This document shows, piece after piece, positions 1-6,434 of a DNA stretch of 13,806 nt (the first letter of the stretch is position 1; each line of letters starts with the position of its first letter). A program made the translations under genes and the position numbers. The notes beneath the pieces were generated by a model, which was given only the letters and a program-made list of their open reading frames with translations, had not been told where the DNA came from and did no database searches. Source of the stretch: Desulfuromonadaceae bacterium (lineage in GTDB: Bacteria > Desulfobacterota > Desulfuromonadia > Desulfuromonadales > Desulfuromonadaceae); assembly GCA_027065245.1 (NCBI GenBank), contig JAMOOS010000106.1, positions 1-13,806 of the forward strand, given 5' to 3'.

Positions 1-616
1 ACTCCACCGAGGCATTGGCCAAATCGGTTTCCAACGCCACGATGTGACCGCATAAAGCGTCTATTTGTGATACATCGACATTGTTGCGGTTTCTTATCTG
101 ATCCAATTTCATGTAGGTCAGTTTGCCGGTCTGTTGCGCCAGCTCAGCACAGGTTTTTTTTACCTCTTTGACGTAGGTGCTGTTACCCTGCTCATCGAAC
201 CAGTCGTTGGCGGTAAAACGGTTCCATAACATGCGCATGGGCGAATGAATACGCGCCACTTCCAGTTGTTCAATGCTGGAACAGATCCCCTCCAGGGCTG
301 ATTTTAGCCGCTGAGCCTTCAGGGTGACAATCTGTTCGCTGCCAGCCTGTTTAAGATCGTCAACCAACCTGTTCATTTCGTAGGACTTACGCAAGGTATC
401 CTGGGCAAACCTCTCGTACGGCAGTAGTTTGTCAACTACTTCAGAAGTTTTGATATTTACATCGACAAGCACGTAAAATGATACGCACGAAAGCAGCACA
501 AACCAAAACAACACCCCGAGGGCAAACAGGGAAAACTTGCGCCTTATCGGTTGATCAACAAAAGTAAGCCAGCGCACCAGACGTACGATCAGACCGCGTT
601 CCCTGCTTTGGACCAT
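1..616 (-). CDS. Membrane-anchored protein, probable signalling protein, 3' end outside window
   Basis: An open frame of 205 codons runs from an ATG at 616 off the left edge. The start is supported by GGAGG eight bases upstream. The protein opens with a basic cytoplasmic stretch of about 27 residues (MVQSRERGLIVRLVRWLTFV, then DQPIRRK). One clear membrane segment follows at about residues 28-51, rich in Phe, Leu and Val. The rest seen so far is polar, probably helical and probably periplasmic, with no cofactor motif. One N-terminal membrane helix followed by a helical sensor-like region is common in chemoreceptors, histidine kinases and diguanylate cyclases, but the deciding C-terminal domain lies outside the window. 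It lies 52 bases after the flavin reductase gene on the same strand and could be co-transcribed with it. The reading frame is secure; the function is inference. Confidence 0.72.
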   Translation of the reverse strand, partial: MVQSRERGLIVRLVRWLTFVDQPIRRKFSLFALGVLFWFVLLSCVSFYVLVDVNIKTSEVVDKLLPYERFAQDTLRKSYEMNRLVDDLKQAGSEQIVTLKAQRLKSALEGICSSIEQLEVARIHSPMRMLWNRFTANDWFDEQGNSTYVKEVKKTCAELAQQTGKLTYMKLDQIRNRNNVDVSQIDALCGHIVALETDLANASVE

Positions 617-633
617 AGCAACAACCTCCACAT

Positions 634-652
634 CGCCGGGTTCTTCCCGGCG
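634..652 (-). other. Small hairpin between flavin reductase and membrane protein genes
   Basis: A perfect 7-bp inverted repeat (634-640 with 646-652, CGCCGGG and CCCGGCG) encloses a 5-base loop. It fills much of the 52-base gap and lies just upstream of the GGAGG ribosome site of the membrane protein gene. No T-run follows on either strand, so it is not a standard intrinsic terminator. It might act as a weak terminator, an RNA-processing site or nothing. Confidence 0.35.
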
Positions 653-668
653 CACACCCCTGCCTTAA

Positions 669-1247
669 TTAACCAGCTTCGCCAACTCGACACCCTAATG
701 CAAAAGCCTTACCAACAAAATCACCAACAGCAAAATAGGCGCTGTTACCCGGAGCGAACAGCAATGGATCAACCAGGCGGATATCGGCGGTACCGTTCTC
801 ATTAAGGCAATAATCTTCAATCTTTACATCGGCAACCTCGCCGATAAACTGGGTATGTACGCCCAGCTGGTGCTGCGCTGCCAGACGGCACTCCAGCACC
901 AGCGGACACTCTACCAGCACCGGCGCATCGACAAATTCCGCCTTTTCTACCGCCATTTCGCTGTTTTTAATCTTGTCACAATCGCGACCGGAAACCAGGC
1001 CGAAATAATCAGCAACAGCCGCCTGCTTTACGTTGGGAATGTTGATGGTGAAAGCACCGCGCGCCACGATATTGGCAAAGGTATGCCGCTGCGGTCTTAT
1101 GGATACGGCCACGCTGACCGGGTCGGAGCTGCAAATACCGCCCCAGGCGGCGTTCATCACATTGGCGCTGCCATCCTCATTGTAACTAGCCACCAGAAAC
1201 ACCGGTGTCGGATACACCAGCGGCTTGGCTCCCAGAGATTTTTTCAT
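669..1247 (-). CDS. Flavin reductase / flavoredoxin-like FMN-binding protein
   Basis: A 192-residue cytoplasmic protein of the flavin-reductase-like fold, which binds FMN and acts as a flavin reductase or small electron carrier. The start is firm: AAAGGAG lies six bases before the ATG. The N-terminus (KPLVYPTPVFLVAS) and the following NVMNAAWGG segment (about residues 30-37) are typical of this family, as is SVSIRPQRHTF-type sequence near residues 47-57, here SVAVSIRPQRHTFANI. The hydrophobic-aromatic C-terminal part (FAPGNSAYFAVGDFVGKAF) fits the dimerising FMN site. Length is normal for flavoredoxin-type members of sulfate- and metal-reducing bacteria. It is divergent from the toxin-antitoxin pair and shares a 94-base intergenic region with it. 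Family assignment is fairly sure; the physiological partner (ferredoxin, sulfur metabolism or other) cannot be read from the sequence. Confidence 0.85.
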   Translation of the reverse strand: MKKSLGAKPLVYPTPVFLVASYNEDGSANVMNAAWGGICSSDPVSVAVSIRPQRHTFANIVARGAFTINIPNVKQAAVADYFGLVSGRDCDKIKNSEMAVEKAEFVDAPVLVECPLVLECRLAAQHQLGVHTQFIGEVADVKIEDYCLNENGTADIRLVDPLLFAPGNSAYFAVGDFVGKAFALGCRVGEAG

Positions 1248-1264
1248 TTTTTACTCCTTTGCTA

Positions 1265-1317
1265 TAGACACTGTCAGATCAATGTGTGGTAATACTACGG
1301 TGTACCAAGGTAACACC
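1265..1317 (+). promoter_or_regulatory. Candidate promoter and autoregulatory operator of the toxin-antitoxin pair
   Basis: A possible sigma-70 promoter faces the antitoxin gene: TAGACA at 1265-1270, a 17-base spacer, then GGTAAT at 1288-1293 preceded by TG at 1285-1286 (extended -10 type). Overlapping the expected start is an imperfect inverted repeat at 1299-1317, where GGTGTACC faces GGTAACACC with one unpaired A. The near-identical octamers GGTAATAC (1288) and GGTAACAC (1309) are 21 bases apart, two helical turns. A short palindrome, GACACTGTC (1267-1275), covers the -35 region. Ribbon-helix-helix antitoxins commonly bind such repeats to repress their own operon. The repeats are seen; promoter and operator roles are inferred. 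Confidence 0.42.
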
Positions 1318-1341
1318 CCACGCCGAAAAGGAGCAACCATC

Positions 1342-1629
1342 ATGGCCGCAACTGCCAAACCAATGACAGTCAAACTGGATGATGTAACCCGTACCCGGCT
1401 GGAGCAGCTGGCCAGCGCACGGCGGCGCACGCCCCACTGGATGGTACGCGAAGCCATCCAACAGTTTGTCGAGCGTGAAGAAAAACGGGAAGCCTTGCGC
1501 CAGGCGGCAATCACAGCCTGGAACGAGTACCAGCTTACCGGTCAGCACCTGACCATGCAGGAGGCAGACGACTGGCTGGCAGCACTGGAAACCGGCCTCG
1601 ACACGGAACCGCCGCCATGCCACGACTGA
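1342..1629 (+). CDS. Ribbon-helix-helix (CopG/ParD-like) antitoxin
   Basis: A 95-residue protein, probably the DNA-binding antitoxin that neutralises the downstream toxin and represses its own operon. The ATG at 1342 is chosen because AAAAGGAG lies eight bases before it; the frame is open further upstream but has no comparable ribosome site there. Residues about 8-46 fit a ribbon-helix-helix domain: a short strand (MTVKLDD), a first helix (VTRTRLEQLASAR), the turn RRTPHWM, and a second helix (VREAIQQFVEREEKREALRQ). The acidic C-terminal half (TMQEADDWLAALETGLDTE) is of the kind that wraps around the toxin. Its end overlaps the toxin start by 13 bases, so the two are translationally coupled. 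Family call is strong; assignment to a named antitoxin group is not attempted. Confidence 0.85.
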   Translation: MAATAKPMTVKLDDVTRTRLEQLASARRRTPHWMVREAIQQFVEREEKREALRQAAITAWNEYQLTGQHLTMQEADDWLAALETGLDTEPPPCHD

Positions 1630-1907
1630 TCTGGTCTCCGGCGGCATTGCGTGATGTGCAGCGTTTATACAGATTTCTGGCACAGGACAACAAGCGTGCC
1701 GCCACGCGGGCAATCAAGGCAATCCGCACCGGAGCAAACATTCTGGCCCGGCAGCCACAAGTCGGCAGGCCTGTTGAAGAGATGGATCCTGAATTTCGCC
1801 AGTGGCCGGTCAATTTCGGTGCCAGCGGCTACATGGTTCTCTACCATTTCGATGGTCAGGATGCCGTAATCCTGGCGGTGCGCCATCAAAAAGAGGCTGG
1901 ATATTAG
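1617..1907 (+). CDS. RelE/ParE-family toxin
   Basis: A 96-residue basic protein with the RelE/ParE toxin pattern. It has an N-terminal strand (PRLIWSPAALRDVQRLYRFL) leading into two helices, a central ANILARQPQVGRPVEEM segment, and C-terminal strands (GYMVLYHFDGQDAVILAVRHQKEAGY). The ILAVRHQ(K/R)E-type tail is the hallmark of ParE-like members. RelE members cut ribosome-bound mRNA and ParE members poison gyrase; the sequence looks closer to ParE, but the target cannot be settled by eye. The start lies inside the antitoxin gene and has no clear ribosome site of its own, fitting translation by coupling. The stop is one base from the stop of the opposing radical SAM gene. The gene looks intact. 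Confidence 0.85.
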   Translation: MPRLIWSPAALRDVQRLYRFLAQDNKRAATRAIKAIRTGANILARQPQVGRPVEEMDPEFRQWPVNFGASGYMVLYHFDGQDAVILAVRHQKEAGY

Positions 1908-1908
1908 T

Positions 1909-3633
1909 CTACCCGCCACACACCCCGCAGCGCTGGCAGCCGCGCTGGCACGGCCCGGTGGTCATGGCTGCTTGCGCCTGCTGGTACTCACGCCACAGCC
2001 ACTGACGGCTCACGCCGCTGTCTAGCACCTGCCACGGCATTATTTCATCTTTGTCACGCTGACGGGTGAGATAAAAATCGCTGTCGAGATTGCAGCGGCG
2101 ACAGGCGGCTTTGATGTTGTCACCGGCAGCCAGATGCGGCAACAACGCTGCCACGCGCCGGTCGCCACGCGACAGCAACGCCTGCAACAGGGCAGAGCGC
2201 AGCGATTCCACCTGCAGATTGACGTTGGCCAGCCGCCCCAGCCCCTTGCGCAAGCGGGTAACAGTGTGCTTGAGTTGTTTGTGCGTCATCATGCCGCACC
2301 ACTGGAACGGCGTCATGGCCTTGGGGACAAACGGATTGACCGACACGGTAATCTGGCCGACCCGCCCCTGAGGCCGCTGTACTTCCAGCCACAGGTTGCG
2401 GATGGTTGTTACCAGCTCCAGCAAGGCGGTAATATCCTCTTCGCCTTCCCCCGGCAGACCGATGAGAAAATACAGTTTGAGATTGAGAATACCCGCTTCG
2501 GCCAGCAGCCTGACGGCGCTGAGAATCTGCGCCTCGCTCAAATTTTTATTGATGCTGTCGCGCAGACGCTGACTGCCCGCTTCCGGTGCCAGCGCCAGGG
2601 TTTTCTGACCACAGCGGCGCAGGGTTTCAACCTGGGCACTGGTCATGGTATCGATACGCAGACTGGCAACAGAAACAGCAGCCTGATGCGCCACCACGGC
2701 ACTGGTAACGGCGTCGATATGGGAATAATCAGACACCGCCGCCCCCACCAGCCCGACCACCGTTTTGGCACACATACTGCCGCGCAACTGCTCCAGCACC
2801 GTGGCGGTGCTTTTCTCCCGTGGCGGCAGATAAACAAAGCCGGTGGCGCAAAAACGGCAGCCACGCCCACAGCCGCGCGAAACCTCTATCAACTGCATAT
2901 TGGCAAAAGCGGTGTTGGGCGTGGTGATCCAGCTTTTGCAGCTGGTGGTGTTCAAATCATCCACCCAGCGCCGCCGCACCGGCAGCACGGCTCCATCTTT
3001 GGCACTTATGGCGGCAATGGTACCGTCGGCGCCGTAACTGACATCATACAGTGACGGCACATAATAGCCCGGCTTGCTGGCGAGCTGCCGCAGCAGATCC
3101 GCTGGCGCTGCAGCGCCAGCCATCCGCTCAAGCACCTCATCGACAAGCACTTCCGCCTCACCGACTATAAACAGGTCGATAAACTCCGCCACCGGCTCAG
3201 GATTGAGAAAAGCGCAGATACCGCCCGCCAGCACCAGAGGATAATTACTGCCGCGCTCGCTGGCCAGCAGCGGCAGGCGCGCCAGTTCAAACAGCAGCGG
3301 CAGGTTGACATAATCGTTTTCAAACGACAGCGCCAGCGCCACCACATCAAAATCACCCAGGGCACGCGCCGATTCCAGACTGAGCAGACGCGCGCCGCGC
3401 TGGTGGTATTCCGGCAGGTCTTCTTTATCGGGAAGAAAAAACCGCTCGCACAAACAGTCGTCGCGCTGCTGTACCAGCTGGTACACCGCCTGAAAACCGA
3501 GGTTGCTCATGGCGTTGTGGTAGGTGTTGGGATACACCAGCGCCACACTGACACGCCCGCCCCAGCTTTTGACCGTGCCACCGCGCTCCGCCGCCAGCAG
3601 CGCGCGCCGTTTCTGCTCCAGCCGCCGTGTCAT
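1909..3633 (-). CDS. B12-binding-type radical SAM protein of unknown function, next to ftsZ
   Basis: A 574-residue protein. The N-terminal 180 or so residues resemble the cobalamin-binding-like fold that precedes many radical SAM domains (ALVYPNTYHNAMSNLGFQAV near 31-50, ALSFENDY near 101-108, LVLAGG near 133-138). The usual DxHxxG cobalamin ligand motif is absent, so B12 binding is uncertain. The radical SAM core follows: SRGCGRGCRFC carries the three 4Fe-4S ligands C255, C259 and C262, and APEAGSQRLRDSINKN lies near 349-364. The C-terminus ends in a second cysteine set, C562, C566, C569 and C572 (CxxxCxxCxxC). The ATG at 3633 is chosen because the frame upstream runs through the ftsZ terminator. 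The ribosome site is weak (GGTGG). Radical SAM chemistry is firm; the substrate is unknown. Confidence 0.85.
   Translation of the reverse strand: MTRRLEQKRRALLAAERGGTVKSWGGRVSVALVYPNTYHNAMSNLGFQAVYQLVQQRDDCLCERFFLPDKEDLPEYHQRGARLLSLESARALGDFDVVALALSFENDYVNLPLLFELARLPLLASERGSNYPLVLAGGICAFLNPEPVAEFIDLFIVGEAEVLVDEVLERMAGAAAPADLLRQLASKPGYYVPSLYDVSYGADGTIAAISAKDGAVLPVRRRWVDDLNTTSCKSWITTPNTAFANMQLIEVSRGCGRGCRFCATGFVYLPPREKSTATVLEQLRGSMCAKTVVGLVGAAVSDYSHIDAVTSAVVAHQAAVSVASLRIDTMTSAQVETLRRCGQKTLALAPEAGSQRLRDSINKNLSEAQILSAVRLLAEAGILNLKLYFLIGLPGEGEEDITALLELVTTIRNLWLEVQRPQGRVGQITVSVNPFVPKAMTPFQWCGMMTHKQLKHTVTRLRKGLGRLANVNLQVESLRSALLQALLSRGDRRVAALLPHLAAGDNIKAACRRCNLDSDFYLTRQRDKDEIMPWQVLDSGVSRQWLWREYQQAQAAMTTGPCQRGCQRCGVCGG
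3101..3120. repeat. Perfect 20-bp palindrome inside the radical SAM gene
   Basis: The arms GCTGGCGCTG (3101-3110) and CAGCGCCAGC (3111-3120) are exact reverse complements with no spacer. They fall in an alanine/glycine-rich coding stretch (MAGAAAPADLL) between the N-terminal domain and the radical SAM domain. A repetitive Ala codon run can create this by chance, and no function is claimed. Confidence 0.6.
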
Positions 3634-3648
3634 AACAGAACCACCGAT

Positions 3649-3678
3649 AAAAAAATCGGGGATCTTGACGATCCCCGA
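3649..3678 (-). terminator. Intrinsic terminator after ftsZ, immediately before the radical SAM gene
   Basis: On the minus strand a perfect 9-bp stem (TCGGGGATC facing GATCCCCGA) with a 5-base loop GTCAA is followed directly by seven Ts. This is a textbook Rho-independent terminator about 80 bases after the ftsZ stop, and it should end the dcw transcript. The T-run ends 15 bases before the ATG of the radical SAM gene, so any conventional leader for that gene would contain this element. The last stem bases plus the T-run can also form a weaker alternative hairpin with downstream ATCGG. Confidence 0.87.
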
Positions 3679-3714
3679 CCGGGAGTCATACACGGCGCTG
3701 CCGGTACAACGGGT

Positions 3715-3743
3715 TCAGTGTTGCGGACGGAGACCGCCACTGA
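3715..3743 (-). other. Bulged stem-loop in the ftsZ 3' untranslated region
   Basis: The repeats 3715-3720 with 3738-3743 (TCAGTG and CACTGA) and 3723-3726 with 3734-3737 (GCGG and CCGC) form a 10-bp stem broken by a 2-base bulge, with a 7-base loop. No T-run follows, so it is not a terminator by itself. It lies 16 bases after the ftsZ stop and upstream of the true terminator. It may protect the ftsZ end of the mRNA or be a processing site. Confidence 0.45.
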
Positions 3744-3759
3744 AAATGAAGCTGACAAA

Positions 3760-4908
3760 TTAATCCACCCGCTTGCGCAAAAACGTCGGCACATCCAGCT
3801 CATCACTATCATCAAAACCGCCCAGCATGGAACGGGTGGCTTCGCGCTGCTGGTTGCGGATAATGGTAGGCACATCAAGATCGACTTTTGAACCGATCAT
3901 GCGCGCGGCATCTTTTTTCAAATCGCGCAGATGGCGTTTGTCACGCTCAAAAGAATCGCCGAAACCGGTGGCGATGGCGGTAACCTTGATACGCTCGCCC
4001 AACTCCTCGTCCACTACCAGGCCGATAAAAATGTTGGCATCTTCGTGAACCTTCTCATGGACAATACGCGAAACTTCGTCGAACTCCGGCATGGTCATAC
4101 TGCTGGAACCGGAAATATTTACCAATACTCCCTTGGCTCCGGAGATATCTATATCCTCCAGTAATGGACTGCTGATGGCCTGCTGCGCCGCTTCGCTGGC
4201 GCGGTTTTCCCCCTCGGCCACGCCGATCCCCATCATGGCCATGCCGCGCTCACTCATCACCGACTTGACATCGGCAAAGTCGACATTGATAACGCCGTGG
4301 GTAGTAATCAGATCGGAAAGCCCCTGCACCGCCTGACGCAATACATCGTCAGCCGGTTTGAAAGCGTCAAGGATACTCATGTTCTTACCCGCCAGACCGA
4401 TGAGACGATCATTAGGGATAACGATAAGGGAATCAACCACCTTTTTTAATTCTTCTACACCACCCTCAGCCTTGATCTGGCGCTGACGCCCCTCACGGCT
4501 GAACGGCTTGGTCACCACGCCAACGGTAAGCGCGCCAACCTCTCTGGCTATTTCGGCAATAACCGGCGCAGCGCCGGTACCGGTGCCTCCACCCAGACCG
4601 CAAGCGACAAATACCATGTCGGCACCGTCGAGCAGTTCGGCGATACGGCTGCGATCTTCCTGCGCCGCTTCGCGCCCCACCTCCGGATTGGCGCCCGCGC
4701 CCAGACCACGAGTGAGTTTGGTACCGATCTGTACCTTGAGCGGTGCAATACTGCGCTGCAACGCCTGCGCATCGGTGTTGGCAACGATGAACTCCACTCC
4801 GGCGATCTCGGCTCTAACCATGGCATCCACGACATTACCACCACCGCCGCCGACACCTATCACTTTGATTTTGGCCGATTGATCCACCGACGCATCAAAC
4901 TCAAACAT
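3760..4908 (-). CDS. ftsZ: Cell division protein FtsZ
   Basis: FtsZ, the tubulin-like GTPase that polymerises into the cytoplasmic Z-ring and recruits the division machinery; 382 residues, normal length. The GTP-binding signature GGGTGTG is at 106-112, the N-terminal nucleotide loop IGVGGGGGN at 17-25, and the catalytic T7 loop NVDFAD at 208-213. The C-terminal tail is short, without a long linker, and ends in the FtsA/ZipA-binding-type peptide ELDVPTFLRKRVD. A very similar LDVPTIIR lies 27 residues earlier. The start at 4908 is chosen because MFEFDAS is the family's usual beginning and GGGGAGG lies just upstream. The frame stays open to another ATG at 5061, also with a strong ribosome site, so a longer form is possible. 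It is the last gene of the cluster before a terminator. Confidence 0.97.
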   Translation of the reverse strand: MFEFDASVDQSAKIKVIGVGGGGGNVVDAMVRAEIAGVEFIVANTDAQALQRSIAPLKVQIGTKLTRGLGAGANPEVGREAAQEDRSRIAELLDGADMVFVACGLGGGTGTGAAPVIAEIAREVGALTVGVVTKPFSREGRQRQIKAEGGVEELKKVVDSLIVIPNDRLIGLAGKNMSILDAFKPADDVLRQAVQGLSDLITTHGVINVDFADVKSVMSERGMAMMGIGVAEGENRASEAAQQAISSPLLEDIDISGAKGVLVNISGSSSMTMPEFDEVSRIVHEKVHEDANIFIGLVVDEELGERIKVTAIATGFGDSFERDKRHLRDLKKDAARMIGSKVDLDVPTIIRNQQREATRSMLGGFDDSDELDVPTFLRKRVD

Positions 4909-5133
4909 GGCACCTCCCCGTTCTGTATCTTTATATGTATCGCCAGCGTATTCGTACGGCAGTTGCGCCGCCGCCGTGGCATCTGTATCCGCGCTGCTTA
5001 ACTCAAAATCTTCACCGACAGCCGCCAGCGGCCCGTCAGACTTTTTAAACGCTCCACCCATGACTCCCCCTGTATTGATACTGTCATTGCCTCGCGACCA
5101 CCCTCTCCGTAGCCAGCCGCGCCGGTAAACCTG
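4909..5133 (-). other. ftsA-ftsZ gap with possible 51-residue in-frame FtsZ extension
   Basis: This 225-base gap is the largest in the cluster. On the minus strand an ATG at 5061, preceded by AGGGGGAG two bases upstream, opens a frame that reaches the usual ftsZ start with no stop. The 51 codons encode an acidic, probably disordered segment (from MGGAFKKSDG, through GEDFELSSADTD, to DTYKDTERGG). The remaining 72 bases next to ftsA show no ORF that I would support. A TATAAA-like box lies near 4930-4935, but no matching -35 is visible, so I do not call a promoter. The extension may be translated as a longer FtsZ form, or be a non-coding leader that happens to be open. Confidence 0.4.
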
Positions 5134-6363
5134 CTAAAAAAACTCGCCCAGCCACTCACGCATGCGCCGCATCACGCGATCAAACACGCCCTCCTGGCCG
5201 ACGGTAAAATTCTCTGTTTTCTGATGTTTGCTGCCGTACAGCACCAGCCCAACGCCGGTGGCATAGATGGGTGAATTAACCACATCTATCAAACCGCCTA
5301 TCCCCTGGGGCGTGCCGCGCCGCACCGGCAGGTTGAATACCTGCTCCGCCAGCTCCGGCATCCCGGGCAGAATGCTGGTGCCGCCGGTGATAACCACGCC
5401 GGAAGCGATAAGATCCTCGTAACCGCTGCGCACAATCTCACGATTAACCAGAGTAAAAATCTCCTCCACGCGCGGCTCCAGAATCTCCGCCAGCAATTGG
5501 CGCGACAGAATACGCGCCTCGCGCCCGCCCACCGACGGTACTTCGATGGTCTCGTCGGCGTTCACATCACTGGTGATACAGCAGCCGTAAGTACGCTTGA
5601 TCCGCTCCGCCTCGGCCATGGGGGTACGCAGGCCGACGGCAATATCGTTGGTGAGATGGTTGCCCCCCAGCGACAACACCGAGGTATGCTTGATGGCACC
5701 GTCGACAAAGATAGCCAGATCGGTGGTACCGCCGCCGATATCGACAATGGCTACGCCCAGCTCCTTCTCATCGGCGGACAACACCGCTTCAGATGATGCC
5801 AGCGGCTCCAGCACGATATCGGCCACATTGACATTGGCCTTGTTACAGCTTTTGATGATGTTCTGCGCACTGGCCACGGCGCCGGTAACGATATGCACCT
5901 TCACCTCCAGGCGCACGCCGCTCATCCCCAGCGGCTCCTTGATACCGTCCTGATCGTCGATGATATATTCCTGCGGCAGCACATGCAGCACCTCGCGATC
6001 CATGGGGATAGCGATGGCCTTGGCGGCATCTATCACCCGCTGCACATCCTCGCTGGTAACCTCGCGGTTTTTGATGGCGATAACCCCCTGGGAGTTGATA
6101 CCGGTGATATGCGCTCCGGCGATACCGGCAAACACCGAGTTGATCTCGCAGCCAGCCATCAGTTCCGCTTCCTGCAATGCCTTGTGAATCGCCTCAACGG
6201 TGCTCTCAATATTGATGACAACACCCTTGCGCAGCCCCTTGGACGCGCTGGTGCCGATACCGACTATCTCCAGGCCACCCTCGGTCATACTGCCGATGAT
6301 GGCGCAGATTTTGGTGGTGCCAATATCCAGACCGACAATAAGCTCTTCCTTACGGTTACTCAT
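5134..6363 (-). CDS. ftsA: Cell division protein FtsA
   Basis: FtsA, the actin-like ATPase that tethers FtsZ filaments to the inner membrane and recruits later division proteins; 409 residues, normal length. Actin-fold motifs are in order: phosphate 1 GLDIGTTK at about 11-18, phosphate 2 VDIGGGTTDL at 207-216, and the adenosine motif VVITGGTSILPGM at 323-335. The division-specific 1C domain lies between about 80 and 160. The last 17 residues (VFDRVMRRMREWLGEFF) form the amphipathic membrane-targeting helix. The ATG at 6363 is preferred because AGGAAGG lies six bases before it; an ATG two codons earlier would overlap that site, and the frame upstream to 6423 is not family-like. It lies 71 bases after ftsQ, with no clear promoter between them. 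Confidence 0.96.
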   Translation of the reverse strand: MSNRKEELIVGLDIGTTKICAIIGSMTEGGLEIVGIGTSASKGLRKGVVINIESTVEAIHKALQEAELMAGCEINSVFAGIAGAHITGINSQGVIAIKNREVTSEDVQRVIDAAKAIAIPMDREVLHVLPQEYIIDDQDGIKEPLGMSGVRLEVKVHIVTGAVASAQNIIKSCNKANVNVADIVLEPLASSEAVLSADEKELGVAIVDIGGGTTDLAIFVDGAIKHTSVLSLGGNHLTNDIAVGLRTPMAEAERIKRTYGCCITSDVNADETIEVPSVGGREARILSRQLLAEILEPRVEEIFTLVNREIVRSGYEDLIASGVVITGGTSILPGMPELAEQVFNLPVRRGTPQGIGGLIDVVNSPIYATGVGLVLYGSKHQKTENFTVGQEGVFDRVMRRMREWLGEFF

Positions 6364-6434
6364 TCCCATCCTTCCTGATTGTGCAAGTCGTATAGCCGTC
6401 ACAGCAGTATGCAAAACAGCCAAACCGCATGATA

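Noticed and set aside
634..652. Intrinsic terminator after the flavin reductase gene
   Set aside because: The stem is perfect but no T-run follows on either strand, so it is kept only as an unexplained hairpin.
1225..1341. Longer antitoxin beginning inside the flavin reductase gene
   Set aside because: It would cover the divergent promoter region and lacks a ribosome site; the ATG at 1342 has AAAAGGAG at good spacing.
1922..1960. Tandem 9-base repeat near the 3' end of the radical SAM gene
   Set aside because: It is explained by the repeated codons for Cys-Gln-Arg in the terminal cysteine motif.
2134..3054. Open frame of 306 codons on the plus strand opposite the radical SAM gene
   Set aside because: Antisense shadow with low-complexity Gln/Arg/His composition; the minus strand carries the cluster-binding cysteines.
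3634..3693. Twenty-codon upstream extension of the radical SAM gene
   Set aside because: It reads directly through the terminator hairpin and T-run; the ATG at 3633 is the credible start.
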